Shown: in pieces, positions 28,461 through 35,802 of the stretch
How positions within the stretch are numbered: position 1 is the first letter of the stretch
Layout: the number at the start of each line of letters is the position of its first letter
Source of the DNA: Parasulfuritortus sp036391875
GTDB lineage: Bacteria; Pseudomonadota; Gammaproteobacteria; Burkholderiales; Thiobacillaceae
Length of the DNA stretch: 64,000 bases
Reading direction: 5' to 3'
Assembly: GCA_036391875.1 (NCBI GenBank)
Contig: DASVZA010000041.1
Span: 62,001 to 126,000, forward strand
Program-made: the position numbers and the translations under genes
Notes under the pieces: model-generated
What the model was told of the DNA's origin: nothing
Database searches by the model: none
What the model saw: the letters and a program-made list of their open reading frames with translations, nothing else

Positions 28461-29101
28461 CAGCGGACGAACTGGCCGTAACCCTTGAACGCCTCCAGGG
28501 CCTCCGCCATCTCGGCGTCGCCGAGCAGCACCGGTGTACCCAGCAGCGAGGCGCGCCAATACTGTTCGCACAGGGACTCGACCTCGACCGCCAAGGCGAC
28601 CGCCTTGGCCGGACTGTCGGCCACCGCCACCATGCCGTGATTGGCCATCAGGCAGGCACGGCGTCCCTCGAGTGCGGCTAGGACATGATCGGATAGGGCC
28701 TGGGTACCGAAGGTGGCATAGCCGCTACAGCGGATGTCCTGACCTCCGGCCACGGCGACCATGTAATGGAAGGCAGGAATGCCGCGGCGCAGGCAGGCCA
28801 ACGAAACGGCAAAGGGAGAATGGACGTGGACGATGGCGCCCACCTCCGGCCTGGACCGGTAGATATCGCGGTGGATGCGCCATTCGCTGGACGGCGGCAG
28901 TGCGCCCTCGGCTCCGCCCGCCATGTCCATCGCCACGACCTGTTCAGGCAGGACTTCGGCCGAGGGCAGGCCGGACGGCGTGATCAGAAAACCGTCGCCG
29001 GATCGAGCGCTGACATTGCCCGAACTGCCCCGGTTGAGGCCTTCGATGACGGTCGCGCGGGAGGCGGAAGCGACTGCGGTGCGGAGGTCTGTCATGGTCA
29101 T
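28460..29101 (-). CDS. Class II aldolase/adducin-family protein
   Basis: A 213-residue zinc aldolase of the FucA/AraD fold: GSSGNVSAR near the N-terminus, LITPSGLP (phosphate binding), the zinc ligands in IVHVHSPFAVSLA (HxH) and in CLMANHGMVAVA. The substrate is unknown; the family includes fuculose- and ribulose-phosphate aldolases/epimerases and the methylthioribulose-phosphate dehydratase. The start is uncertain: ATG 29101 is used, ATG 29095 and 29134 are alternatives, and none has a strong Shine-Dalgarno. It is translationally coupled to the next gene. Confidence 0.85.
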   Translation of the reverse strand: MTMTDLRTAVASASRATVIEGLNRGSSGNVSARSGDGFLITPSGLPSAEVLPEQVVAMDMAGGAEGALPPSSEWRIHRDIYRSRPEVGAIVHVHSPFAVSLACLRRGIPAFHYMVAVAGGQDIRCSGYATFGTQALSDHVLAALEGRRACLMANHGMVAVADSPAKAVALAVEVESLCEQYWRASLLGTPVLLGDAEMAEALEAFKGYGQFVR

Positions 29102-29136
29102 GTTGGAATTTTCGCAAAGAAATTGACGATACATTA

Positions 29137-29164
29137 TTGACAGAAAAATTTCCGCCGCTAGAAT
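29137..29164 (+). promoter_or_regulatory. Promoter of the tRNA-Gly/Cys/Leu cluster
   Basis: A consensus TTGACA, a 16-base spacer and TAGAAT, ending 13 bases before the tRNA-Gly 5' end. It lies in the divergent gap from the aldolase gene. Confidence 0.75.
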
Positions 29165-29177
29165 GGCGAGCCTCGTA

Positions 29178-29253
29178 GCGGGAGTAGCTCAGTTGGTAGA
29201 GCGCAACCTTGCCAAGGTTGAGGTCGCGAGTTCGAGACTCGTCTCCCGCTCCA
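29178..29253 (+). tRNA. tRNA-Gly (GCC anticodon)
   Basis: Cloverleaf beginning GCGGGAGTAGCTCAG, anticodon GCC, T-loop TTCGAGA, acceptor closing CTCCCGC, encoded CCA at 29251-29253. First gene of a three-tRNA cluster. Confidence 0.97.
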
Positions 29254-29260
29254 AATTTCC

Positions 29261-29300
29261 GGGGAAAGCAAAATGCTTTCCCCTTAGCTTTTCTAGCTAA
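29261..29300 (+). other. Hairpins in the tRNA-Gly/tRNA-Cys spacer
   Basis: A perfect 9-bp stem GGGGAAAGC/GCTTTCCCC with an AAAAT loop (29261-29283) is followed by TTAGC/GCTAA (29284-29300). These may guide tRNA processing; with no strong T tract they need not terminate. Confidence 0.45.
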
Positions 29301-29312
29301 CGGTTATAACGC

Positions 29313-29386
29313 GGCGCGTTAGCAAAGCGGTTATGCACCGGATTGCAAATCCGTGTAGGTCGGTTCGACTCCGGCACGCGCCTCCA
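29313..29386 (+). tRNA. tRNA-Cys (GCA anticodon)
   Basis: A 74-base cloverleaf starting GGCGCGTTAGCAAAGC, anticodon GCA, T-loop TTCGACT, closing ACGCGCC, encoded TCCA end. Confidence 0.96.
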
Positions 29387-29418
29387 GCTTTCTCTTGTCG
29401 GTATCGGCCCTCCCGGCG

Positions 29419-29504
29419 GCCCGGGTGGCGAAACAGGTAGACGCAAGGGACTTAAAATCCCTCGACCTTCGGTCGTACCGGTTCGAGTCCGGTCCCGGGC
29501 ACCA
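29419..29504 (+). tRNA. tRNA-Leu (TAA anticodon)
   Basis: An 86-base class II tRNA: acceptor GCCCGGG/CCCGGGC, anticodon loop CTTAAAA (TAA anticodon), long variable arm CGACCTTCGGTCG, T-loop TTCGAGT, encoded CCA. It is the last tRNA of the cluster, ahead of the rimP operon. Confidence 0.97.
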
Positions 29505-29547
29505 AACACCCCCTTTCTCATCGTTATTTATTTGATCAACCAAAATC

Positions 29548-29556
29548 TGTTACAAT
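29548..29556 (+). promoter_or_regulatory. Extended -10 promoter candidate for rimP-nusA-infB
   Basis: TGT-TACAAT resembles an extended -10 (TGn then TATAAT-like) 48 bases before the rimP ATG. No good -35 is seen at 17 bases. If used, the hairpin at 29570 lies in its leader. Confidence 0.4.
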
Positions 29557-29569
29557 TCAAAAGATATCG

Positions 29570-29591
29570 ATGGGCGTCTCGCCCATTTTTT
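29570..29591 (+). terminator. Intrinsic terminator or attenuator between tRNA-Leu and rimP
   Basis: Stem ATGGGCG/CGCCCAT with a TCT loop merges into a run of six T, 12 bases before the rimP ATG. It either ends the tRNA transcript or attenuates the rimP-nusA-infB operon. Confidence 0.65.
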
Positions 29592-29603
29592 GTTTCTGGA
29601 ACG

Positions 29604-30029
29604 ATGGAACTGCAAACTTTGATCGAGCCGACCCTGGTCGGCATGGGATACGAACTGGTCGCCCTGGAACGCGTCGGGCGCGGGCTGCTGCGCGTCTATA
29701 TCGACTCGCCGAACGGCATCACCGTGGACGACTGCGTCAAGGTCAGCAATCAACTGACCCGCATGTTCATGGTGGAGAACATCGATTACAGCCGGCTCGA
29801 AGTGTCGTCGCCTGGACTGGACCGCCCCCTGGTGAAGGAAGCGGACTTCGTCCGCTTTGCCGGCGAGAAGGCCCAGATCAAGCTGCGCATGCCCATGGAA
29901 GGCCGCAAGAAGTTCGTCGGCAACTTGGCCGGTCTGCAGGACGGCGTGTTGAATTTGGAAACGGATGCTGGTGTGGTGGCGATTCCGCTGATGGATGTGG
30001 AATCGGCCCGCCTGGTGCCGAAGATTTGA
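29604..30029 (+). CDS. rimP: Ribosome maturation factor RimP
   Basis: Needed for 30S subunit maturation. The 141-residue protein begins MELQTLIEPTLVGMGYELVALE and has the conserved LRVYIDSPNGITVDDCVKVSNQL and YSRLEVSSPGLDRPL segments (N-terminal alpha/beta domain, C-terminal SH3-like domain). The ATG at 29604 aligns with homologues; the open frame upstream runs back through tRNA-Leu and is not coding. First gene of rimP-nusA-infB-rbfA-truB. Confidence 0.96.
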   Translation: MELQTLIEPTLVGMGYELVALERVGRGLLRVYIDSPNGITVDDCVKVSNQLTRMFMVENIDYSRLEVSSPGLDRPLVKEADFVRFAGEKAQIKLRMPMEGRKKFVGNLAGLQDGVLNLETDAGVVAIPLMDVESARLVPKI

Positions 30030-30045
30030 GAACCCGGAGGGTATG

Positions 30046-31521
30046 ATGAGTCGGGAAGTACTGTTGTTGGCGGATGCGCTGGCGCGCGAAAAGAATGTGG
30101 ATCTGGACGTGGTATATGGCGCCATCGAGGCAGCCTTGGCCCACGCCACCAAGAAGCGCTATAACGAGGACGTCGATGTGCGGGTCGCCATAGACCGCAA
30201 AACCGGCGTCTGCGATGCCTTCCGCCGCTGGGAAGTGCTGCCCGACGAGGCCGGCCTGGAAAACCCCGAGCGCCAATACCTGCTGTTCGAGGCCAAGGAA
30301 ATCGATCCCGACGTCGAGGTCGGCGGCTATATCGAGGAACCGCTGGAAGCGGTGGAATTCGGCCGGATCGGCGCCCAAGCCGCCAAGCAGGCCATTCTGC
30401 AGAAGATCCGCGACGCCGAGCGCGAGCAGATCCTGAACGACTTCCTGGCCCGTAGCGAAAAACTGGTGTCCGGCACCATCAAGCGCATGGAGCGCGGCAA
30501 CGCCATCATCGAATCCGGCCGCATCGAGGGCCTGCTGGCCCGCGACCAGATGATCCCGAAGGAAAACCTACGGGTCGGCGACCGGGCGCGTGCCTATCTG
30601 ATGCGGGTCGAACGCGGCGGCCGCGGCCCCCAGCTGATCCTGTCCCGCACCGCCCCCGAGTTCATCATGGAGCTGTTCGCCCTTGAGGTGCCGGAGATTG
30701 CCGAAGGCCTGATCGAGATCAAGTCCGCCGCCCGCGACCCCGGTGTGCGCGCCAAGATCGCGGTCAAGTCCAACGACCCGCGGGTCGACCCTCAGGGTTC
30801 CTGCATCGGCGTGCGCGGCACCCGGGTCACCGCCGTCACCAACGAGCTGAACGGCGAACGGGTCGACATCATCCTGTGGTCGCCCGAACCGGCCCAGTTC
30901 GTCATCAACTCGCTGGCCCCGGCCGAGGTGTCCAGCATCGTGGTGGACGAGGAAAAGCACAGCATGGACGTCGTGGTCGACGAGATGCAGTTGGCCAACG
31001 CCATCGGCCGAGGCGGCCAGAACGTGCGGCTAGCCTCCGAGCTGACCGGCTGGGTCATCAACATCATGACCGAGTCCGAGGCGGCGGTGAAGAAAGAGGA
31101 CGAAGTGTCCAGCATCCGCGGCCTGTTCATGGAAAAACTCGATATCGACCAGGACGTCGCCGACGTGCTGGTGGAAGAAGGCTTCTCGACCCTGGAAGAG
31201 ATCGCCTACGTGCCGCTCAACGAAATGCTGGAGATCGAGGCCTTCGACGAGGACACGGTCAACGAACTGCGCTCACGGGCGCGCGATGCCCTGCTGACCG
31301 CCGCCATCGCCCAGGAAGAGACCGTGGAAAAGGTCTCGACCGACCTGATGAGCGTGGCAGGCATGGACACTGGCCTGGCCTCCGAGCTGGCGGCCAAGGG
31401 CATCAAGACCGCGGAAGATCTGGCCGATCTGGCCGTCGATGAGCTGGTCGATCTCACCGGCATCGCCGAGGATCGGGCCCAAGCACTGATCATGGCAGCA
31501 CGCGCTCCCTGGTTTGACTGA
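30046..31521 (+). CDS. nusA: Transcription termination/antitermination factor NusA
   Basis: RNA-polymerase-bound elongation factor. The 491-residue product has the N-terminal polymerase-binding domain (MSREVLLLADALAREKNVD), an S1 domain (about 135-200), two KH domains (GVRGTRVTAVTNELNGERVDII; AIGRGGQNVRLASELTGW) and two C-terminal acidic repeats (about 360-491). Two ATGs are adjacent; the one at 30046 has the better GGAGG spacing (5 bases) and the family N-terminus. It follows rimP by 16 bases. Confidence 0.97.
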   Translation: MSREVLLLADALAREKNVDLDVVYGAIEAALAHATKKRYNEDVDVRVAIDRKTGVCDAFRRWEVLPDEAGLENPERQYLLFEAKEIDPDVEVGGYIEEPLEAVEFGRIGAQAAKQAILQKIRDAEREQILNDFLARSEKLVSGTIKRMERGNAIIESGRIEGLLARDQMIPKENLRVGDRARAYLMRVERGGRGPQLILSRTAPEFIMELFALEVPEIAEGLIEIKSAARDPGVRAKIAVKSNDPRVDPQGSCIGVRGTRVTAVTNELNGERVDIILWSPEPAQFVINSLAPAEVSSIVVDEEKHSMDVVVDEMQLANAIGRGGQNVRLASELTGWVINIMTESEAAVKKEDEVSSIRGLFMEKLDIDQDVADVLVEEGFSTLEEIAYVPLNEMLEIEAFDEDTVNELRSRARDALLTAAIAQEETVEKVSTDLMSVAGMDTGLASELAAKGIKTAEDLADLAVDELVDLTGIAEDRAQALIMAARAPWFD

Positions 31522-31545
31522 GGACGCTAACGGAGCATAGGTGTG

Positions 31546-34062
31546 ATGAACGTCGAACAATTCGCCAACGAACTGAAAGTTGCCCCCACGCTGCTGGTGG
31601 AGCAACTGCAAGCCGCCGGCGTGCCGGTGAAGACCCCAACGGATGTGCTGAGCGACCAGGACAAGACCCGCCTGCTCGACTACCTGCGGGACAAGCACGG
31701 CGCCAAGGCCCCAAAAACCAAAATCACCCTGACCCGCAAGCAGACCTCCGAAATCAAGACGGCCGACAGCAGCGGCAAGTCGCGGACCATCCAGGTCGAA
31801 GTCCGCAAGAAGCGGGTCCTGGTGAAACGCGAACCGGTTGCCGGCGAAGTCGCGCCGGTCGTCGAGGAAACCGCACCTGCCGTTCCGGCCGCGCCCATCC
31901 TCGACGAACAGGAACTGAAAACGCGCGAGGAAGAAGCGCAACGCCAGGCGGAACTGCGTGCCGTGCAGGAAGCCGAGCTGAAGGCCAAGCAGGACCGCGA
32001 AGCCCAGCGCAAGCAGGCCCAGGAAGAGGAAACCCCGAAGGAAGAACCCACCAAGGCCGAAACGGCGGAAGCGGCGAAACCGGCCACCGAAACCAAACCG
32101 GCCGAGACCAAACCGGCCGTCAAACCCAAGGTCGACAAGGGCGTCGCCAAGAAGGGCAAGACCCCGCAGGAAGAGGCCGCCGGCAAGAAGGGCGGGCTCA
32201 AGGTGCGCGGGTCGCTCGAATCCGAAAGCGGCTGGCGTTCGCGCAAGGCCAAGCACAAATCCGAACACGGCCACTCCCAGTTCAACCAGCCCACCGAGCC
32301 GGTGGTCAAGGAAGTACTGGTGCCCGAAACCATCAGCGTGGCGGACCTGGCCCACAAGATGTCGGTCAAGGCCACCGAGGTCATCAAGGCCCTGATGAAG
32401 ATGGGCTCCATGGTCACCATCAACCAGGTGCTGGACCAGGAAACCGCCATGATCGTGGTCGAGGATATGGGCCACGTGGCCAAACCGGCGCCGACCGACA
32501 ACCCCGAGGCCTATCTGGAGGACACCGGCGCCGAGCACAAGGAAGCCGAACTGCTGCCGCGCGCCCCGGTGGTCACCGTCATGGGCCACGTCGACCACGG
32601 CAAGACCTCGCTGCTCGACTACATCCGCACCGCCCGCGTGGCGGCCGGCGAAGCGGGCGGCATCACCCAGCACATCGGCGCTTACCACGTGGAAACCCCG
32701 CGCGGCATGATCACCTTCCTCGACACCCCGGGCCACGAGGCCTTCACCGCCATGCGTGCCCGCGGCGCCAAGGCCACCGACATCGTCATCCTGGTGGTCG
32801 CGGCGGACGACGGCGTCATGCCGCAGACCCGTGAGGCCATCCACCACGCCAAGGCCGGCAAGGTGCCGATCGTGGTCGCCGTGAACAAGATCGACAAGCC
32901 CGGCGCCAATCCCGAGAAGATCCGCCAGGAACTGGCCGGCGAACAGGTCGTCCCGGAAGAATGGGGCGGCGACACCATGTTCGTCGACGTCTCGGCCAAG
33001 ACCGGCCAGGGCATCGACCAGCTGCTCGAATCGGTCCTGCTGCAGGCCGAAGTGCTGGAGTTGAAGTCCCCCATCGACACCTTCGCCAAGGGCATCGTGA
33101 TCGAATCCCGCCTGGACAAGGGCCGCGGCCCGGTCGCCACCGTCCTGGTCCAGTCCGGCACGCTAAAGCGCGGCGACATGATGTTGGCCGGCGCGGCCTT
33201 CGGCAAGGTGCGCGCCATGCTCGACGAGGACGGCAAGCCCATCCAGGAGGCCGGCCCCTCGATCCCGGTCGAAATCCAGGGCCTGTCCGAAGTACCGGCT
33301 GCCGGCGAGGACGTCATGGTCCTGCCCGACGAGCGCAAGGCGCGCGAGATCGCCCTCTTCCGCCAAGGCAAGTTCCGCGACGTGAAGCTGGCCAAGCAGC
33401 AAGCCGCCAAGCTGGAAACCATGTTCGAGCAGATGGGTGAAGGCGAGGTGAAGAGCCTGCCGCTGATCCTCAAGGCCGACGTGCAAGGTTCCTACGAGGG
33501 CCTGTCCCACGCCCTGCTGAAGCTGTCGACGCCGGAAGTACGGGTCAACATCATCCACGCCGCCGTCGGCGCGGTGTCCGAATCGGACATCAACCTGGCC
33601 ATCGCCTCGAACGCGGTCATCATCGCCTTCAACGTGCGTGCCGACGCCCAGGCCCGCAAGCTGGCCGAAAGCGCCGCCGTGGACATCCGCTACTACAACA
33701 TCATCTACGAAGCCGTGGACGACGTTAAGGCGGCGCTGGGCGGCCTGCTCTCGCCAGAGAAGAAGGAAAACGTCATCGGCCTGGCAGAGGTCCGCCAGGT
33801 GTTCCGCATCTCCAAGGTCGGCGCGGTCGCCGGCTGCATGGTTCTCGACGGCGTGGTCAAGCGCAATGCCGGGGTCCGGGTCCTGCGCGACAACGTGGTG
33901 ATCCACACCGGCGAACTGGAGTCCCTGAAGCGCTTCAAGGACGACGTCAAGGAAGTGAAGTCCAACTTCGAGTGCGGCCTCAACCTCAAGAACTTCAACG
34001 ACATCATGGAAGGCGACCAGCTCGAATTCTTCGAAGTCGTGGAAGTGGCCCGCACGCTCTGA
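31546..34062 (+). CDS. infB: Translation initiation factor IF-2
   Basis: GTPase that places initiator tRNA on the ribosome. The 838-residue protein has an N-terminal IF2_N domain, a long charged Lys/Glu/Ala-rich linker (about 80-245), a second IF2_N, the G domain with GHVDHGKT at 347-354, DTPGHE and NKID, and the C-terminal beta-barrel/initiator-tRNA domains. GTG 31543, three bases earlier, is a possible start and has slightly better Shine-Dalgarno spacing. Confidence 0.97.
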   Translation: MNVEQFANELKVAPTLLVEQLQAAGVPVKTPTDVLSDQDKTRLLDYLRDKHGAKAPKTKITLTRKQTSEIKTADSSGKSRTIQVEVRKKRVLVKREPVAGEVAPVVEETAPAVPAAPILDEQELKTREEEAQRQAELRAVQEAELKAKQDREAQRKQAQEEETPKEEPTKAETAEAAKPATETKPAETKPAVKPKVDKGVAKKGKTPQEEAAGKKGGLKVRGSLESESGWRSRKAKHKSEHGHSQFNQPTEPVVKEVLVPETISVADLAHKMSVKATEVIKALMKMGSMVTINQVLDQETAMIVVEDMGHVAKPAPTDNPEAYLEDTGAEHKEAELLPRAPVVTVMGHVDHGKTSLLDYIRTARVAAGEAGGITQHIGAYHVETPRGMITFLDTPGHEAFTAMRARGAKATDIVILVVAADDGVMPQTREAIHHAKAGKVPIVVAVNKIDKPGANPEKIRQELAGEQVVPEEWGGDTMFVDVSAKTGQGIDQLLESVLLQAEVLELKSPIDTFAKGIVIESRLDKGRGPVATVLVQSGTLKRGDMMLAGAAFGKVRAMLDEDGKPIQEAGPSIPVEIQGLSEVPAAGEDVMVLPDERKAREIALFRQGKFRDVKLAKQQAAKLETMFEQMGEGEVKSLPLILKADVQGSYEGLSHALLKLSTPEVRVNIIHAAVGAVSESDINLAIASNAVIIAFNVRADAQARKLAESAAVDIRYYNIIYEAVDDVKAALGGLLSPEKKENVIGLAEVRQVFRISKVGAVAGCMVLDGVVKRNAGVRVLRDNVVIHTGELESLKRFKDDVKEVKSNFECGLNLKNFNDIMEGDQLEFFEVVEVARTL

Positions 34063-34070
34063 CGCCAATT

Positions 34071-34097
34071 GGCACGTGGGCAGCCCGCCCACGTGCC
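34071..34097 (+). other. Perfect stem-loop between infB and rbfA
   Basis: An 11-bp perfect stem GGCACGTGGGC/GCCCACGTGCC with a 5-base loop starts 9 bases after the infB stop. No T tract follows. It resembles the glyA-nrdR hairpin in position and shape. Confidence 0.55.
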
Positions 34098-34113
34098 ATG
34101 CGAACCGACCACG

Positions 34114-34500
34114 ATGCCTTCAGACTTTCCCCGTTCCCGCCGCGTCGCCGAACAAATCCGCCAGGAACTGGCCGACATCCTCTGGCGCGAAGTCCAGGAT
34201 CCACGGGTCAAGGGCGTGACCCTGACCGCGGTCGAGGTGACCTCCGATCTGGAGCACGCCAAGATCTGGTTCACCCTGCTGACCGGCGACGTCAAGGAGA
34301 CGACCCGCGGCTTGCAGCGCGCCACGGGTTTCCTGCGCCGCGAACTCGCCCACCGCATGCGGCTGCGCCTGGTGCCCAGCCTGACCTTCCTCTACGACGA
34401 ATCGGTCGAACGGGGTACCCGGCTGTCCCACCTGATCGACGAGGCCGTCGAGGAAGACAAGCGCCATCACCGGGACGACCCGGACAAGACCGGCGGCTGA
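34114..34500 (+). CDS. rbfA: Ribosome-binding factor A
   Basis: Cold-adaptation 30S maturation factor with a KH-like fold. 128 residues from the ATG at 34114: FPRSRRVAEQIRQELADIL, VTLTAVEVTSDLEHAKIWF and LRLVPSLTFLYDESVERG are family signatures. The in-frame stretch upstream passes through the infB-rbfA hairpin and is not coding. Confidence 0.96.
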   Translation: MPSDFPRSRRVAEQIRQELADILWREVQDPRVKGVTLTAVEVTSDLEHAKIWFTLLTGDVKETTRGLQRATGFLRRELAHRMRLRLVPSLTFLYDESVERGTRLSHLIDEAVEEDKRHHRDDPDKTGG

Positions 34501-34511
34501 CCCGACGACCG

Positions 34512-35399
34512 ATGGCAAAACGCAAGATCGACGGCGTCCTGCTCCTGGACAAGCCGGCAGGCATGTCGTCCAACCAGGCCCTGCAGAAATCACGCTGGCT
34601 TTTCAGCGCCGAAAAAGCTGGCCACACCGGCACGCTGGACCCGTTCGCCACCGGCCTGCTGCCTTTGTGTTTCGGTGAAGCGACCAAGTTCTCCCAATTC
34701 CTGCTCGATGCCGACAAGACCTATCTGGCCGAACTGACATTGGGCATCCGTACCAGCACCGGCGACCCTGAAGGCGAGGTGCTGGAAACCCGGCCGGTCG
34801 ACGCGACCCGAGTGACGATCGAGGCCGTGTTGCCCCGCTTCGTCGGCGACATCATGCAGGTGCCCCCCATGCATTCGGCCCTGAAGCGGGACGGCCGGCC
34901 TCTTTATGAATACGCCCGCAAGGGCATCGAAATCGAACGCGAGGCCAGGCCGGTCGTGGTCCATGCCATCGACCTGGTCTCGTTCGAAGGCAACCGGCTC
35001 GGCCTCCGGGTCCATTGCGGCAAGGGTTTCTATGTCCGGACCCTGGCCGAGGACATCGGCTCGGCGCTCGGTTGCGGCGCCCACCTGACCGGGTTGCGCC
35101 GGGAACGCGTCGGTCAGTTCGATCTGGCCGACGCCATCTCACTGGCGGAATTGGAGGCGATGCCGGTCGAGCAGCGCGACGGGCAACTGGAGCCGGCCGA
35201 CTGCCTGGTCGAATCCTTGCCCCGCCTGGACCTGGACCTCGAGGCCGCCTGGCAGATGTGCCATGGCCAGTCGATCTGGCGCGCCGGCCTGGTAGTCGGC
35301 AGCCTGCTTAGGGTATACGATCCGGCCGGGCGCTTCCTGGGCGTGGCCGAAGTCGACCAGGACGGCAAGGCAGCGCCCCGCAGGCTGCTGGCCAGCTGA
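34512..35399 (+). CDS. truB: tRNA pseudouridine-55 synthase TruB
   Basis: Makes pseudouridine 55 in the T-loop of tRNAs. The 295-residue protein has the catalytic aspartate in KAGHTGTLDPFATGLLPLCFGEATKF (residues about 36-60), the VDKPAGMSSN-like N-terminal motif (LLDKPAGMSSN) and the KGFYVRTLAEDIG segment. It starts 11 bases after rbfA, the usual order. Confidence 0.97.
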   Translation: MAKRKIDGVLLLDKPAGMSSNQALQKSRWLFSAEKAGHTGTLDPFATGLLPLCFGEATKFSQFLLDADKTYLAELTLGIRTSTGDPEGEVLETRPVDATRVTIEAVLPRFVGDIMQVPPMHSALKRDGRPLYEYARKGIEIEREARPVVVHAIDLVSFEGNRLGLRVHCGKGFYVRTLAEDIGSALGCGAHLTGLRRERVGQFDLADAISLAELEAMPVEQRDGQLEPADCLVESLPRLDLDLEAAWQMCHGQSIWRAGLVVGSLLRVYDPAGRFLGVAEVDQDGKAAPRRLLAS

Positions 35400-35418
35400 A
35401 TGCACTCCCATGAATTGC

Positions 35419-35448
35419 TTGAGAAAACCTGAATAGACCGGGTAAAAT
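35419..35448 (+). promoter_or_regulatory. Promoter for rpsO
   Basis: TTGAGA, an 18-base spacer and TAAAAT, with the -10 embedded in GGG-TAAAAT-CCC. It is about 41 bases before the rpsO ATG, in the truB-rpsO gap. Confidence 0.6.
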
Positions 35449-35488
35449 CCCGCCCTTTACAAAATTGTTTTGATCGGAGTAGTTTGAG

Positions 35489-35758
35489 ATGGCTATCGAA
35501 ACCGCGCAAAAAGCGCAAATCGTCAAAGATTTCCAACGTGCCACCGGCGACACCGGATCTCCGGAAGTCCAAGTGGCTTTGCTGACCGCACGCATCAACG
35601 ACCTGACCGGCCACTTCAAGGCCCACACCAAGGATCACCACTCCCGCCGTGGCCTGCTCAAGATGGTGAGCCAGCGCCGCCGTCTGCTCGACTACCTGAA
35701 GTCCCGCAACGTGGATGCCTACCGCACGCTCATCGACCGCCTCGGTCTGCGTAAGTAA
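35489..35758 (+). CDS. rpsO: 30S ribosomal protein S15
   Basis: An 89-residue S15 that binds 16S rRNA helices 20-22. It has the family signature LTARINDLTGHFKAHTKDHHSRRGLLKMVSQRRRLLDYLK, split across about 28-68. GGAG lies 12 bases before the ATG. It precedes pnp as in most proteobacteria. Confidence 0.98.
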   Translation: MAIETAQKAQIVKDFQRATGDTGSPEVQVALLTARINDLTGHFKAHTKDHHSRRGLLKMVSQRRRLLDYLKSRNVDAYRTLIDRLGLRK

Positions 35759-35802
35759 TCGGTCTTAGTGCTAACAACCATCCCCAACGAGACGAGGTCA
35801 GC

